From assembly GCA_964230805.1 (NCBI GenBank), contig CAXRIA010000005.1:1-63932 (forward strand): 63,932 nt of DNA, in the 5' to 3' direction. The stretch comes from Flavicella sp964230805 (GTDB taxonomy: Bacteria; Bacteroidota; Bacteroidia; Flavobacteriales; Flavobacteriaceae). Positions 34,886 to 44,888 of the stretch are shown in pieces; the stretch's first letter is position 1; every line of letters begins with the position of its first letter. Below the pieces are notes generated by a model that searched no databases, was not told the origin of the DNA, and saw only the letters and a list, made by a program, of their open reading frames with translations. A program made the translations under genes and the position numbers.

Positions 34886-37717
34886 TTATGGCTTGTCATC
34901 CAAAGCAATCAAATACTCCACTAGGTTTTGTTCTCTTTCCAACTTTAATTTTTTTCGCAACCTGTAACGCGCCAGTTCCACACCCCGAACCGTAATATTC
35001 AGCAATTTTGAAATCTCTTTCGAACTCATATTCATACGCAGAAATGCTGCCAATTTGATTTCCCGTGGTGAAAGTTTGATATTGCTTTCAGCCAATTTTT
35101 TCAAGTAACCACCATGTACCTGATCAAAATGATAAGCAAACTGATCCCAAGAATCGTTGTTTGACAATTTTTTATCAATCGAATTTACAACTCGTTTCAA
35201 ATCTTGTTTGGCATTTGATTTCCCCAAAGAAGAGGTTATTTTCCCTTGCACTTCTTGAATAAATTCATTGTTTTTCATCAATTGCATGGTCACACTTGTC
35301 AACTGCTCATTTTTAAAATTCAATTCTGTTTTCAGTTTGTCGTTGGTCAACTTATCAATCTCCTCATTTTTAATTTGCAGTTCTTTTTCCTTGTTCTCTG
35401 TCAAAATATTTTTTTCAACCTTGTGTTTTTTTCGTTGAATCAACGGAATGAGTGTCAACACAAATAGCCCTAAAATTGCATATCCCACCAAAGCCCATCG
35501 TGACCAATACCAAGGGGTAAAAACCTGAAATGAAAAAATGGTAGGCTGACTTATGGCTCCATAAATATTTTTCGCCTTGACTTCAAAACGATAATTTCCA
35601 TAAGGCAAACGAGAAAATTCTTTTTCACTGAGCGCTGTCCATTTTGACCAGCTATCATCCATAGGCACCAAACGGTAAGAATACTGTAAATCTTCAAACC
35701 CATCAAAATAAGGTGCTGCATATTCTAATTTTATTGTGTTTTCTTTCAGCACAACAAACGGTGATTCTAGAAACAAAGGGTTGTAATTCACTAACGAATC
35801 CGAAGAGGATTGCACGGAAATATTTTTTAGCAAAACTTCAAAATCCTTGTGAATCTGCATTTTTCGATTGGGATTGTATTGCACAAAACCTTCTTTGGCA
35901 CCGATGAGCACATTGTCATCATCAAGCAATGAAATATTGACGTGATCGTCATTGATGTATTTATTGATGTGTTTAAAAACAGCCGTTTCCTTTTCGTAAG
36001 TGCCTAATTTTTTTTGTTTCAACTCTCCAAATTTCAAATCTTGGATGTAGTAAATGGCCTTGTTTTTATCGGAAACTATTTCATTCAAATACCCTTGCCC
36101 CAGCAATTGGTTCAAAAACACATTGGGTTCAAAAAAATCTTTTTCTCGATTGAAATCATAAACCCCATCTTCAGAAGTAAAAATTAGTTTGTCATTGATT
36201 GAAAACACATTGATACTCAACTTGGACGGAAAACCTTTCTGAGCGCCATAAAATCGAATAGAATCCTTGATATACATCTCTGGGTCTAATGGAATTTGAA
36301 AAGCCCCCTTAGAAACATGTGTTGCCCACAAAGTAGAGTCATTTTCAAATTCAAACATGGCAATGGATTCAATGAAATCGGGAATCCCGTGAGATCTTTC
36401 CCATTGTTTTTGATCATTTCGATAAAATGAAAAACCTGTATAACTACCGTTCAGCCATAAACTGTCATTTGGAGTTTTTAAAAACTTCCAACTCCCCATG
36501 TCGTTGATTTGCTGCATGGAACCATCCTCAATCTCAAATGCCCCACGATCGTGATTCAAAATAAGACGTTTCTGTACCTTAGAGAAACCATAAGCCTGCC
36601 CTTCGCTACCTTTCAACAAATCAAACGGCTTTTTTTCCAAATCACTCACATCCCTTTTTTGCACAAACACACCATTATTCGTCCCTACATAAATACCTTT
36701 CTCAAAACGCGTTGCCCCATATCCTGTTCCCTCTACACCCAAACCTTCATTGACTAATGAAAAAGGCAAACGCAACTTTAGGTAATCAATTCCATTGTGC
36801 AAGGCAATCCACAAATTATGAAATTGATCTTCGTACAAGGCCTTGGTTGTTCTTCCTGAAAGCCCTCTGTTTTTCGTCAAATGTTGTAAAAATTGGAACT
36901 GTGCATCGAAAATAAAAAGACCATTACTCTGTGTCGCCACGGCGTAAGCTCCAGAATTGAGGCGCAATGCATCGTTTACAATTCCCAAATTGACAGGAAT
37001 ACGAATCCTCTTCAAACCATCCTCGTCGAAAACATACATCTCACCTTCTCGGGTCACACAATAATTGCGCAACCCATTTGGAAACATCGCAACAATGTCA
37101 TGCTTGATAATTGTATTGGCAATCGGCTTCAATCCACCCTCAATCATTTCATACAACCCTTGCTCATAAAATTGAATGTAAAATCTATTTTTCACCTTGA
37201 AAATAAATCGAATATATCCTGGCAATGGAAAAACCTCAAGCTGTTCATTTTGATAAACAAACAATTCACTTTCGGTATTAAAAAAGATTTGATCATCAAA
37301 CTCTAAAATTTTCCAAGTTTCAGAAATGTCTTGTTTTTGAGATGGGAGTTTTTCAATCAACGATGTAAACACCAAACCTTGCACATTTCTTTCGAAATAA
37401 CCGATTTGTCCTTGGCCTCCAACAAAAACTTTTCCATCCTTTGCCACTTTTACAGCTCGAATTCTTCCCGAAGAAGGAACCAAATGTTTTGTCCAATTTT
37501 TACCATCAAACTCTAAAAGCCCGTTATTATTCGCCACATACAAAACACCCGAATGGTCCTGATCAAAAGACCAACATTGCGATCCTCCCTTGTAATCATT
37601 CGGTGTAAAATGGTTTCTCAAAGGAACTGTTTTCAACAAGGGATCCAATTTTGACTGAGAAAAAACGACAGACGAAACAGAAACCACAATGCATAAAATG
37701 AGAAATTTGATTTTCAA
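34886..37717 (-). CDS. Membrane-bound PUL regulator: two-component-type propeller, Y_Y_Y domain and LuxR-type HTH
   Basis: The 943-residue protein has a signal peptide (MKIKFLILCIVVSVSSVVFS), a long periplasmic region with propeller-like repeats (WSFDQDHSGVLYVANNNGLL, YEDQFHNLWIALHNGIDYL), a triple-tyrosine Y_Y_Y domain at about 680-725, one transmembrane helix near residue 735-755, a coiled-coil cytoplasmic stretch and a C-terminal HTH (LSPREIKLAAFLRMNMSSKE). There is no histidine kinase or receiver domain, so it would bind the sugar signal outside and DNA inside directly, as SusR-like regulators do. It is divergent from the susC operon it probably controls. Confidence 0.88.
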   Translation of the reverse strand: MKIKFLILCIVVSVSSVVFSQSKLDPLLKTVPLRNHFTPNDYKGGSQCWSFDQDHSGVLYVANNNGLLEFDGKNWTKHLVPSSGRIRAVKVAKDGKVFVGGQGQIGYFERNVQGLVFTSLIEKLPSQKQDISETWKILEFDDQIFFNTESELFVYQNEQLEVFPLPGYIRFIFKVKNRFYIQFYEQGLYEMIEGGLKPIANTIIKHDIVAMFPNGLRNYCVTREGEMYVFDEDGLKRIRIPVNLGIVNDALRLNSGAYAVATQSNGLFIFDAQFQFLQHLTKNRGLSGRTTKALYEDQFHNLWIALHNGIDYLKLRLPFSLVNEGLGVEGTGYGATRFEKGIYVGTNNGVFVQKRDVSDLEKKPFDLLKGSEGQAYGFSKVQKRLILNHDRGAFEIEDGSMQQINDMGSWKFLKTPNDSLWLNGSYTGFSFYRNDQKQWERSHGIPDFIESIAMFEFENDSTLWATHVSKGAFQIPLDPEMYIKDSIRFYGAQKGFPSKLSINVFSINDKLIFTSEDGVYDFNREKDFFEPNVFLNQLLGQGYLNEIVSDKNKAIYYIQDLKFGELKQKKLGTYEKETAVFKHINKYINDDHVNISLLDDDNVLIGAKEGFVQYNPNRKMQIHKDFEVLLKNISVQSSSDSLVNYNPLFLESPFVVLKENTIKLEYAAPYFDGFEDLQYSYRLVPMDDSWSKWTALSEKEFSRLPYGNYRFEVKAKNIYGAISQPTIFSFQVFTPWYWSRWALVGYAILGLFVLTLIPLIQRKKHKVEKNILTENKEKELQIKNEEIDKLTNDKLKTELNFKNEQLTSVTMQLMKNNEFIQEVQGKITSSLGKSNAKQDLKRVVNSIDKKLSNNDSWDQFAYHFDQVHGGYLKKLAESNIKLSPREIKLAAFLRMNMSSKEISKLLNITVRGVELARYRLRKKLKLEREQNLVEYLIALDDKP

Positions 37718-37763
37718 AATAGATGTATTTATAAAATTGTCTTGTAAAAATCCAAAAGCCTTT

Positions 37764-37771
37764 CAAAGATA
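37764..37771 (-). promoter_or_regulatory. -7 element of the PUL regulator gene
   Basis: TATCTTTG on the minus strand matches TAnnTTTG exactly, about 47 bp upstream of the regulator ATG. A -33 TTG is not evident. Confidence 0.5.
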
Positions 37772-37828
37772 CACTTTTATTACAGATCACATTTTTTTTG
37801 AGTGTTTTTAATGAGGTGAAAAAAATAA

Positions 37829-37859
37829 TTTGATGTAGTAATGATGTAGTGTATTTTTA
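37829..37859 (+). promoter_or_regulatory. Predicted susC promoter with tandem TGATGTAGT repeats
   Basis: TTTG (37829-37832), a 19-nt spacer and TATTTTTA (37852-37859) fit the Bacteroidota promoter with one mismatch in the -7 box. TGATGTAGT occurs at 37831-37839 and again at 37842-37850, an 11-bp period. The repeats overlap the -33 element and fill the spacer. Confidence 0.55.
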
Positions 37860-38088
37860 CCGTGAATCACGAAATAACTCTTTCTTTGTAATTCATTCAC
37901 GCTCCCAAAAGAGCGAATGCAACCACCAAACCGAAAAACCAAAGAACCAAATTATGAAAACATAAAACCCTTTCTCTTTCATCACAAAAAACGAGAGACG
38001 TGATTAAGGATTAGCCGTCGGTCACAATTCGTAACCTACTCCTTTTTCAACAACCTAGGAACTAAAGATCAAAACCAACCTAAAAATT

Positions 38089-41000
38089 ATGAAAATTCAA
38101 TTATCAAAACACCCGAGAAGGATGCAAAGAAATAGCATTCTCTATCTTATACTATTGCTATGCTTTAGTCTGGGCTACAGTCAAGTTTCTGTAACAGGAA
38201 CCATTACCGAAACCGATGGGTCTCCCCTACCAGGCGCCAATATCTTTATCAAAAATTCGGACACAGGAACACAGTCCGACTTTGATGGTAATTTTTCAAT
38301 CAACGCAAAGCTCGGTAACATCCTTGTTGTTTCTTATGTCGGATTTGTTACCCAAGAAATCGATGTAACCGAAACCTCGAACCTACGAATTCAACTCCAA
38401 GAAAATGCAAACTCTCTTGATGAGGTTGTCGTTGTGGGTTACGGAACGAAATCCAAAGCAAAACTAATTTCCTCTATCTCCACAGTAGATGAAAAAACCC
38501 TGAAAAAATTACCCGTTCCAAACGTGAGTAACGCATTGGAAGGACTTGCCTCTGGACTTTTTGTTCGACAAACATCCGGAGAACCGGGCTTTAGCAACTC
38601 TAGCTTTGAAATTCGAAACTTCGGAAGTGCCTTGGTTATTGTTGACGGGTCCCCTGGCGACTTGAACCAGTTAGACCCCAACGAAATAGAAAGCATGTCT
38701 ATTTTAAAAGATGCTGCTGCTGCCTCCGTTTATGGAGTGCAAGGAGGAAATGGGGTTGTGTTAATCACCACTAAAAAAGGAACAATCGGTAAACCAAAAC
38801 TCACCTACAGCAATCAATTTACTTTTACTTCCTTCACCTCTTATCCTGACTTTTTAACATCTGCACAGTATGGAGAAGTGATGAACGAGGGATTGAGAAA
38901 TTCAAACTTAGACCCTTTTTACTCAGAAGCGCAAATAGAGGCATTCAAAACAGGTTCTGACCCTGTAAATTACCCAAACACAGACTGGAAAGAATTGATG
39001 TTTAGAGATGCTGGTTTTCAACAACAACACAACCTAAACCTATCCGGAGGAACCGAAAAAGTAAAGTATTTTGTTTCTGCAGGATATGTAGATCAAGGAT
39101 CCAATTACAAAGAAGACGTCTTGTCTTTTCAAAGATTCAACATCCGCTCCAACATAGATGCCAACATTACAGAAGACCTCAACCTAAATCTAAAAATTGC
39201 AGGACGTAGACAACTAAACGAAGCCCCTGGCTATTCCGCTTATGATATATTTCGAGAATTGAGTAGAGCACTGCCCACTGATTTGGCGTATTACCCAGAT
39301 GGCACCCCTGCAAAATCTAGCTTTAGCCCAAACCATATTGCGGAAGGATTGAAAAACTTCAATGCTGGATACTACAGAGCACGAAACAACAATTTCGATG
39401 CCAAAATAGCACTCCAATGGAAGGTACCACAAATAGAAGGACTTACTTTGAAATCATATGCCTCTCTGGTGTACAACAATTTTTACAACAAAGATTGGGG
39501 CAAGAGCTACAACCTATATACCTTGAATAGAATGACCGGAAACTACGATGTGTTTCGAGCTACTCCGGAAGGAGCCTTTAGTGAAACCATCCTAGAACAA
39601 AGCACCAACTACAGCAATGATTACGTGCTTCAAGAATCCATAAGCTATGAAAATAAATTTGGTGACCACAGCATTTCAGCACTTTTACTTGCAGAAATTC
39701 AAATGAAGCAAGGGGAAAATTTCAACGGTAGACGTCAAGATTTTCAATCCACGCTCATAGACCAACTCTATGCAGGATCATTAGAGAACCAAGGTGCAAG
39801 TGGAGGAGAATACAGAGAAAACCGTATCGGATTTGTAGGACGTGTAAGCTATGACTACAAAGCGAAGTACTTTCTCGAATCCTCATTTCGACATGACGGA
39901 TCCTCGAGGTTCGCTCCTGGAAAAGAGTGGGGCTTTTTTCCATCTGTTTCTTTGGGATGGAAATTGTCTGAAGAGAAATTCTTTGCTCCTTTAAAAAACA
40001 CCATCGCTAACCTAAAGCTACGGACTTCTGTCGGGACAGCAGGAAATGATGGAACGGCTGCCTACCAATGGCTCAGCGGATTTAACTACAACCACTTTTT
40101 TGTGATCAACGAAACCGCCATTCCTACCATTGACAACACCTCTTTGCCAAACAGAGACATCACTTGGGAAACAAACACCACTTATGACGTAGGGATTGAC
40201 GCAGAGTTTTTGGACAGTGACTTGAAATTTTCGTTTGACTATTTCTTCCGAAAAAGAGAAGATGTCATTGCAGGAGCCAATGCAAGTGTTCCAAGTACTT
40301 TAGGAGTTGGTTTGGCAGCTCAAAACCTGTACGAATTTTCGAACGAAGGTTTTGAATTCTCTTTGGACTACCAAAAACAAATCAATAACGATTTAAAAGT
40401 CTCTGGATTGTTTAATTTCTCAAGAGCCCGAGAAAAAGCTGTTTTCATTGACGAAACGCTCAACGAAGACCCATTTATGAGAGCCAACCTTACCCAAACG
40501 GGAGGTTATACAAACTTGCGAAGAGGGTACATTTCGAACGGCCTTTTTCAAAACCAAGACGAAATTGACCAACACGCAATACAAGACAACCGTGGAAACA
40601 GAAGTTTACAACCCGGTGATGTCAAGTACAAAGACCTAAATGGCGACAACATCATCGACGTAAAAGATCAAAAAGTATTTGGAGATGGCGACAAACCTGC
40701 CATCAACTACTCCCTTAATCTCGGAGCCCACTACAAAGATTTTTCACTATCTGTATTGTTGACAGGAGCTGCAGGATATGATATCTATATAGACGGTGAG
40801 GCACAAAGCCCACTCCGAAATGGATTCAATGGGTACGACTATCAAATGGACTATTGGACTCCAGAAAACACCAATGCAGCATATCCGAGAATCTCAGACG
40901 GAGGATTCAATGAAAACAATTACAAATACTCCGATTTTTGGATGCGAAACGGAAGACACCTGCGTCTAAAAAACATCAATCTCGCCTACAATTTGCCACT

Positions 41001-41166
41001 TGATGAAAATGCTGGCATTGAAACAATTCAATTGTTTGTTACCGGACACAACCTCTTTGTTATCAAAGACTACAAAGAAGATTTTGATCCGCAAAACACT
41101 TCCTCTGTAGGATGGTATTACCCACAAAACAAATCATTGACCTTTGGTGTCAACATAACACTTTAA
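38089..41166 (+). CDS. SusC/RagA-family TonB-dependent oligosaccharide transporter
   Basis: The 1025-residue outer-membrane protein has a signal peptide ending near SLGYSQ, an N-terminal carboxypeptidase-regulatory-like domain (VSVTGTITETDGSPLPGANI, about 33-110), the TonB-box region DEVVVVGYGTKSK, a plug domain and a 22-strand-type beta-barrel to the C-terminal FGVNITL. It imports glycan oligosaccharides with energy from TonB-ExbBD. SusD follows 13 bp downstream. It lacks the extra STN signalling domain, so anti-sigma-factor control is unlikely. Confidence 0.95.
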   Translation: MKIQLSKHPRRMQRNSILYLILLLCFSLGYSQVSVTGTITETDGSPLPGANIFIKNSDTGTQSDFDGNFSINAKLGNILVVSYVGFVTQEIDVTETSNLRIQLQENANSLDEVVVVGYGTKSKAKLISSISTVDEKTLKKLPVPNVSNALEGLASGLFVRQTSGEPGFSNSSFEIRNFGSALVIVDGSPGDLNQLDPNEIESMSILKDAAAASVYGVQGGNGVVLITTKKGTIGKPKLTYSNQFTFTSFTSYPDFLTSAQYGEVMNEGLRNSNLDPFYSEAQIEAFKTGSDPVNYPNTDWKELMFRDAGFQQQHNLNLSGGTEKVKYFVSAGYVDQGSNYKEDVLSFQRFNIRSNIDANITEDLNLNLKIAGRRQLNEAPGYSAYDIFRELSRALPTDLAYYPDGTPAKSSFSPNHIAEGLKNFNAGYYRARNNNFDAKIALQWKVPQIEGLTLKSYASLVYNNFYNKDWGKSYNLYTLNRMTGNYDVFRATPEGAFSETILEQSTNYSNDYVLQESISYENKFGDHSISALLLAEIQMKQGENFNGRRQDFQSTLIDQLYAGSLENQGASGGEYRENRIGFVGRVSYDYKAKYFLESSFRHDGSSRFAPGKEWGFFPSVSLGWKLSEEKFFAPLKNTIANLKLRTSVGTAGNDGTAAYQWLSGFNYNHFFVINETAIPTIDNTSLPNRDITWETNTTYDVGIDAEFLDSDLKFSFDYFFRKREDVIAGANASVPSTLGVGLAAQNLYEFSNEGFEFSLDYQKQINNDLKVSGLFNFSRAREKAVFIDETLNEDPFMRANLTQTGGYTNLRRGYISNGLFQNQDEIDQHAIQDNRGNRSLQPGDVKYKDLNGDNIIDVKDQKVFGDGDKPAINYSLNLGAHYKDFSLSVLLTGAAGYDIYIDGEAQSPLRNGFNGYDYQMDYWTPENTNAAYPRISDGGFNENNYKYSDFWMRNGRHLRLKNINLAYNLPLDENAGIETIQLFVTGHNLFVIKDYKEDFDPQNTSSVGWYYPQNKSLTFGVNITL

Positions 41167-41179
41167 AACGAAGACAGCC

Positions 41180-42946
41180 ATGAAACATATCACATACATA
41201 TTTGCCCTATTCGCCTTTTATCTCGTTGCTTGTGACGATGATTTTTTGAATCAACCGCCCCTAGACCGTATAACAGAGAACGATGTTTGGAGCGATAAAA
41301 ACCTTACAGACGCTTATCTTTTCAAAATTTACGATCGAATGCCATGGGACTATTTGGAAGATTTTTGGGGCGTTGGCGGTTCTCACCGAGATGCCCTCTC
41401 TGATCTCGCTCGCGGAACCTATTCTTGGACTGCCTTAAACAACACGTACCGCCCGGGAAATTGGGGAACTACAAACAATAGTTGGCCTATCGATTGGTGG
41501 GGATACGACGTCATTTGGAAAATCAATTATTCACTTGAAAACATTAAAGCCGCACCGGCAAATGTTTTTACCGAAGAAGAACGAAATCATCGATTGGGAG
41601 AATTGCTTTTTATGAGAGCCTACAGTTATTTTGCACTGGCAAAGCGCTACGGAGGAGTGCCTATTATTTTAAAGGCGCAAAACCCAGAGACAACTCCTGA
41701 AGAAGAATATTTCCCAAGTCGAAATACAGAAAAAGAAGTATACGATCAAATACTTTCTGACACACAAGCTGCATTTGATTTGCTGCCAAATAGGTGGTCA
41801 GCTGAAAAAGGACGCGCTTCAAAATGGGCCGCAAAATCATTAGAATCAAGAGCCGCACTCTATGCTGGAAGTATCGCAAAATACGGTACTGTAAAACTAG
41901 AAGGCTTGGTAGGAATCCCAGCAGCAGCTGCCGAAAACTACTACCAAATAGCACTCAATGCCTCTCAAAAAATAATTTCAGAATCAGGCTACGTTTTATT
42001 CAACAAATATCCAGATCCCAGTGAAAATTATGCGAACTTGTTCTTAGACGAAACTGAAGACGAAACTATTTTTATGAAAGTTTGGGTTCCATACGAAAAA
42101 GGACACTCCTATGACCTTCACAATGTGCCTTACAGCTACAGAGTGGATTGGAGCGGTAGCATGTCTCCCTCGAAACAATTATTGGATAGCTACGAAATGA
42201 TCGATACAGGACTATTACCGAGTGAAAATGGTTCAGGATATGACGAAAACAATCCATTCGAAAATCGTGATCCACGTATGAGAGGAACCCTGCTGACAAA
42301 CAACGACATTTTTCAAGGACTTCCTGTAGAAACTTGGTACGGAACAGAATCCAACGGTGAAATTAACACCGAAAAAGGAACCGGTATTGGAAAAGATGGA
42401 CTAGGCGTGCATCCAGATGCTACAAAAACGGGTTTTTACATACGGAAACATTTACAGGATGGCAGCAAACCCTTGTTTATCAAACAATACTACTCAGGAA
42501 CCGACTGCATCTTATTCCGTTTGGGTGAAATTTACCTAAACGCCGCAGAAGCTGCCATTGAGTTGGAATTAGAATCTTTGGCAAAAGACTACATCGAACC
42601 GATACGAACAAGAGCTGGTTTGAAACAAAACTTACGCCTGGAATCGTATGCTGGAGAAGCTTTGAAAGAGCGAATTCGAAACGAAAGAAAATTAGAACTT
42701 GCTTTTGAAGACCACCGTTACTGGGATGTAAAAAGATGGCGTATTGCCACAGAAGTCTTGAGTGTGCAAATAGAAGGAATCAAGACACTACGTCGTTTGG
42801 ACGCTTTCAACAATGCAACCTACTCTTATGAAACTTTTGATGCCGAAGCCTCCAAAATGAATTTCTTCGAACGTCATTACTATCTTCCTATCGGGCAGAA
42901 TAGAATTAATAACAACAATAAGTTAAAAGAGAATCCCGGCTACTAA
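41180..42946 (+). CDS. SusD/RagB-family surface glycan-binding lipoprotein
   Basis: The 588-residue lipoprotein has lipobox LVAC (Cys18) followed by DDDF, an acidic stretch like the flavobacterial surface-export signal. The SusD fold is recognised from FLNQPPLDRITENDVW, the TPR-like LGELLFMRAYSYFALAKRYG and GGVPIILKAQ, and the C-terminal RIRNERKLELAFEDHRYWDV followed by YYLPIGQNRI. It forms the lid over SusC and delivers oligosaccharides to it. Confidence 0.95.
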   Translation: MKHITYIFALFAFYLVACDDDFLNQPPLDRITENDVWSDKNLTDAYLFKIYDRMPWDYLEDFWGVGGSHRDALSDLARGTYSWTALNNTYRPGNWGTTNNSWPIDWWGYDVIWKINYSLENIKAAPANVFTEEERNHRLGELLFMRAYSYFALAKRYGGVPIILKAQNPETTPEEEYFPSRNTEKEVYDQILSDTQAAFDLLPNRWSAEKGRASKWAAKSLESRAALYAGSIAKYGTVKLEGLVGIPAAAAENYYQIALNASQKIISESGYVLFNKYPDPSENYANLFLDETEDETIFMKVWVPYEKGHSYDLHNVPYSYRVDWSGSMSPSKQLLDSYEMIDTGLLPSENGSGYDENNPFENRDPRMRGTLLTNNDIFQGLPVETWYGTESNGEINTEKGTGIGKDGLGVHPDATKTGFYIRKHLQDGSKPLFIKQYYSGTDCILFRLGEIYLNAAEAAIELELESLAKDYIEPIRTRAGLKQNLRLESYAGEALKERIRNERKLELAFEDHRYWDVKRWRIATEVLSVQIEGIKTLRRLDAFNNATYSYETFDAEASKMNFFERHYYLPIGQNRINNNNKLKENPGY

Positions 42947-42967
42947 AAAAATTAAAAATTCAAAAAC

Positions 42968-44794
42968 ATGAAAACAAAAATATATCTATTCGCACTGTTT
43001 GCGCTGGGAATTCTCTCAACGGTTAGTTCCTGTGACGACAATGAAGACATCAACAGCGTTGCTCCTTCAAATGAAGATGCCGCATTTACCTACGAATTTG
43101 ACACAGCGAATCCGAACAAAGTAAATTTCAAAGCCGTAAAAGAAATAGACGCGTGGTACACCAATTGGAATTTTGGAGACAACTCCTCTGCAGAAGGATT
43201 TGAAGCTTCCAAAATATTTCTAAAGAAAGGAGACTACGACGTTCGATTCAAGGTTTTTACCACAGGTGGAACGGCTGAATCTACACAAACAGTCGTAATC
43301 AACAGTGATTTCGAAGGTCCAAATATTCTGAAAAATGGAGAATTTAATGGAAGTGATCAATGGACCATCCTACCGATTACTGACGGCGTAGAAGTCTCTT
43401 TTAATAATGATGAAGCTCACTGGACAGGAGGAGGCTGGGGACAAGTCGGTATCTACCAACCTGTCCAAGTATTGGCCAACAACATGTATCAAATTTCCAT
43501 GGATATCAAAGGAGGACCTTTGTTAGACGCTTGGTTTGAAGTATACATTGGAATGGAAGCTCCTGTGGCGGGCCAAGATTATGTAGATGGTGGTATGCGC
43601 CTGGCATTGAACACCTGGGACGGTTGTGGTGGCGAACCATTTGAAGGAGACTTCTCAGAAATAAGTTGCAAAGGAACCGGACCTACCTTTGAATTTACCG
43701 AAGCTGGAACCGCCTACTTCGTTATTCGAGGGGGAGGTGGAGATTTTGGCTCTGGTGTCATTGTAGACAATATTGCCATACGTTCTCTAGAATCTTCTGA
43801 GGTAGTCGCGCCTCCGCTAACGGCTAGTTTTACCGTGGAAATCTCGGACCTGACCGCTACTTTCACGAATACATCAAACAATGCATCAGACTTTTTTTGG
43901 GACTTTGGAGATGGCTCAGGAACCTCTACTGAAGAAAACCCAACTTACACCTACAGCGAAGGCGGAAATTATACCGTAAAACTCACCACAAGTGATGACA
44001 GCGGTTCAACAGAAACAACCAAAGAAATAAGTATTGTCAATACAGCAGCTACTCCATCCGCGAATTTTAGTTACCAAGTTTCAGATCTGTTTGTTGCGTT
44101 TACAAATACCTCAACCAATGCCACAAGCTACAGTTGGGATTTTGGAGATGGAGCTACGGCTTCATCGGAGGAAAATCCAAATTACACATACAACACAGCA
44201 GGCAGCTACACGGTAACATTAACCGCCTCCAATGACAACGGTTCGAATGAATATACCAGCAATGTTGTCGTGACTGCTCCATCCACAAGCAATCTTATAA
44301 GCAATGGAAGCTTTGAAACAGACAACAACTGGACAATAATCAACCATTACGAGGCCACCAATACAAATGGCTCCGTAACCATTGCGGATGGCGTGGCTAA
44401 ATTTGAGGAAACGACCAATACCGATTGGAAACACATGGGAATTTATACGTCCGTAAATTTAGAAGTTGGCACCTATCAATTCGACATGGACATGACCTAC
44501 AACGACATCAGTGATGTCTGGGGTGAAGTATACATTGGAACAGGAGAGCCTATGCAAGGAAGTGATTACAACGGAGACCAACAAATTTTAAAAGCGTACA
44601 ACGCTTGGGATTGTAGCGCCATAAAAACCTACGATGGAAAAGCCACAGAAGGAGGTTGTGATGAAGCTGAAAACCCTGGTCAATTTCAAATAACAACCCC
44701 GGGAACCTATTATCTACTGTTCCGATCTGGTGGAGCCTCCTACGGAACGACAGGAATCGTACTCGATAATATTTCCCTGGTTAAAATACAGTAA
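42968..44794 (+). CDS. Surface lipoprotein with three PKD-type and two CBM-like domains (SGBP)
   Basis: The 608-residue lipoprotein has a signal peptide with Cys22 followed by the acidic DDNEDIN. Domains in order: a diverged PKD at about 35-115 (NWNFGDNSS), a beta-sandwich CBM-like module at 118-275, PKD at 283-356 (FFWDFGDGSG), PKD at 363-436 (YSWDFGDGAT), and a second CBM-like module at 442-607. The two CBM-like modules are clearly related to each other (WFEVYIGMEAPVAGQDY and WGEVYIGTGEPMQGSDY). Its place directly after susD and the surface-type lipobox mark it as a surface glycan-binding protein of the SusE/F kind. No catalytic domain is seen. Confidence 0.85.
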   Translation: MKTKIYLFALFALGILSTVSSCDDNEDINSVAPSNEDAAFTYEFDTANPNKVNFKAVKEIDAWYTNWNFGDNSSAEGFEASKIFLKKGDYDVRFKVFTTGGTAESTQTVVINSDFEGPNILKNGEFNGSDQWTILPITDGVEVSFNNDEAHWTGGGWGQVGIYQPVQVLANNMYQISMDIKGGPLLDAWFEVYIGMEAPVAGQDYVDGGMRLALNTWDGCGGEPFEGDFSEISCKGTGPTFEFTEAGTAYFVIRGGGGDFGSGVIVDNIAIRSLESSEVVAPPLTASFTVEISDLTATFTNTSNNASDFFWDFGDGSGTSTEENPTYTYSEGGNYTVKLTTSDDSGSTETTKEISIVNTAATPSANFSYQVSDLFVAFTNTSTNATSYSWDFGDGATASSEENPNYTYNTAGSYTVTLTASNDNGSNEYTSNVVVTAPSTSNLISNGSFETDNNWTIINHYEATNTNGSVTIADGVAKFEETTNTDWKHMGIYTSVNLEVGTYQFDMDMTYNDISDVWGEVYIGTGEPMQGSDYNGDQQILKAYNAWDCSAIKTYDGKATEGGCDEAENPGQFQITTPGTYYLLFRSGGASYGTTGIVLDNISLVKIQ

Positions 44795-44827
44795 AAAAGC
44801 TCTTGAATTAATCACTAACTTTTTATT

Positions 44828-44852
44828 TTGCGGGTCTCTCTGGGACCCGCAA
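44828..44852 (+). other. Stable hairpin between the SGBP and GH5 genes
   Basis: TTGCGGGTC and GACCCGCAA form a 9-bp GC-rich stem with a 7-nt loop. It is followed by ACTAAAAATC with no U-tract, so it is not a standard terminator. It may be an mRNA stabiliser or processing site separating susCD from the enzyme genes. Confidence 0.6.
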
Positions 44853-44888
44853 CTAAAAATCTTAAGAAAGAAAAAACATCTTGACATT

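Larger units (their letters stand above)
37718..38088. promoter_or_regulatory. Divergent control region of the PUL
   Basis: The 371-bp gap between the regulator gene and susC contains a -7 box for the regulator (37764-37771, minus), a predicted susC promoter with tandem repeats (37829-37859, plus), and then a susC leader of about 225 nt. The leader holds a short hairpin-forming segment near 37897-37921 (CGCTC/GAGCG). No ORF is seen. Confidence 0.6.

Noticed and set aside
44730..44888. 53-residue N-terminal extension of the GH5 gene
   Set aside because: It would place the clear signal peptide (MKKQLILLGLL) in the interior and overlaps the end of the preceding gene and the intergenic hairpin.
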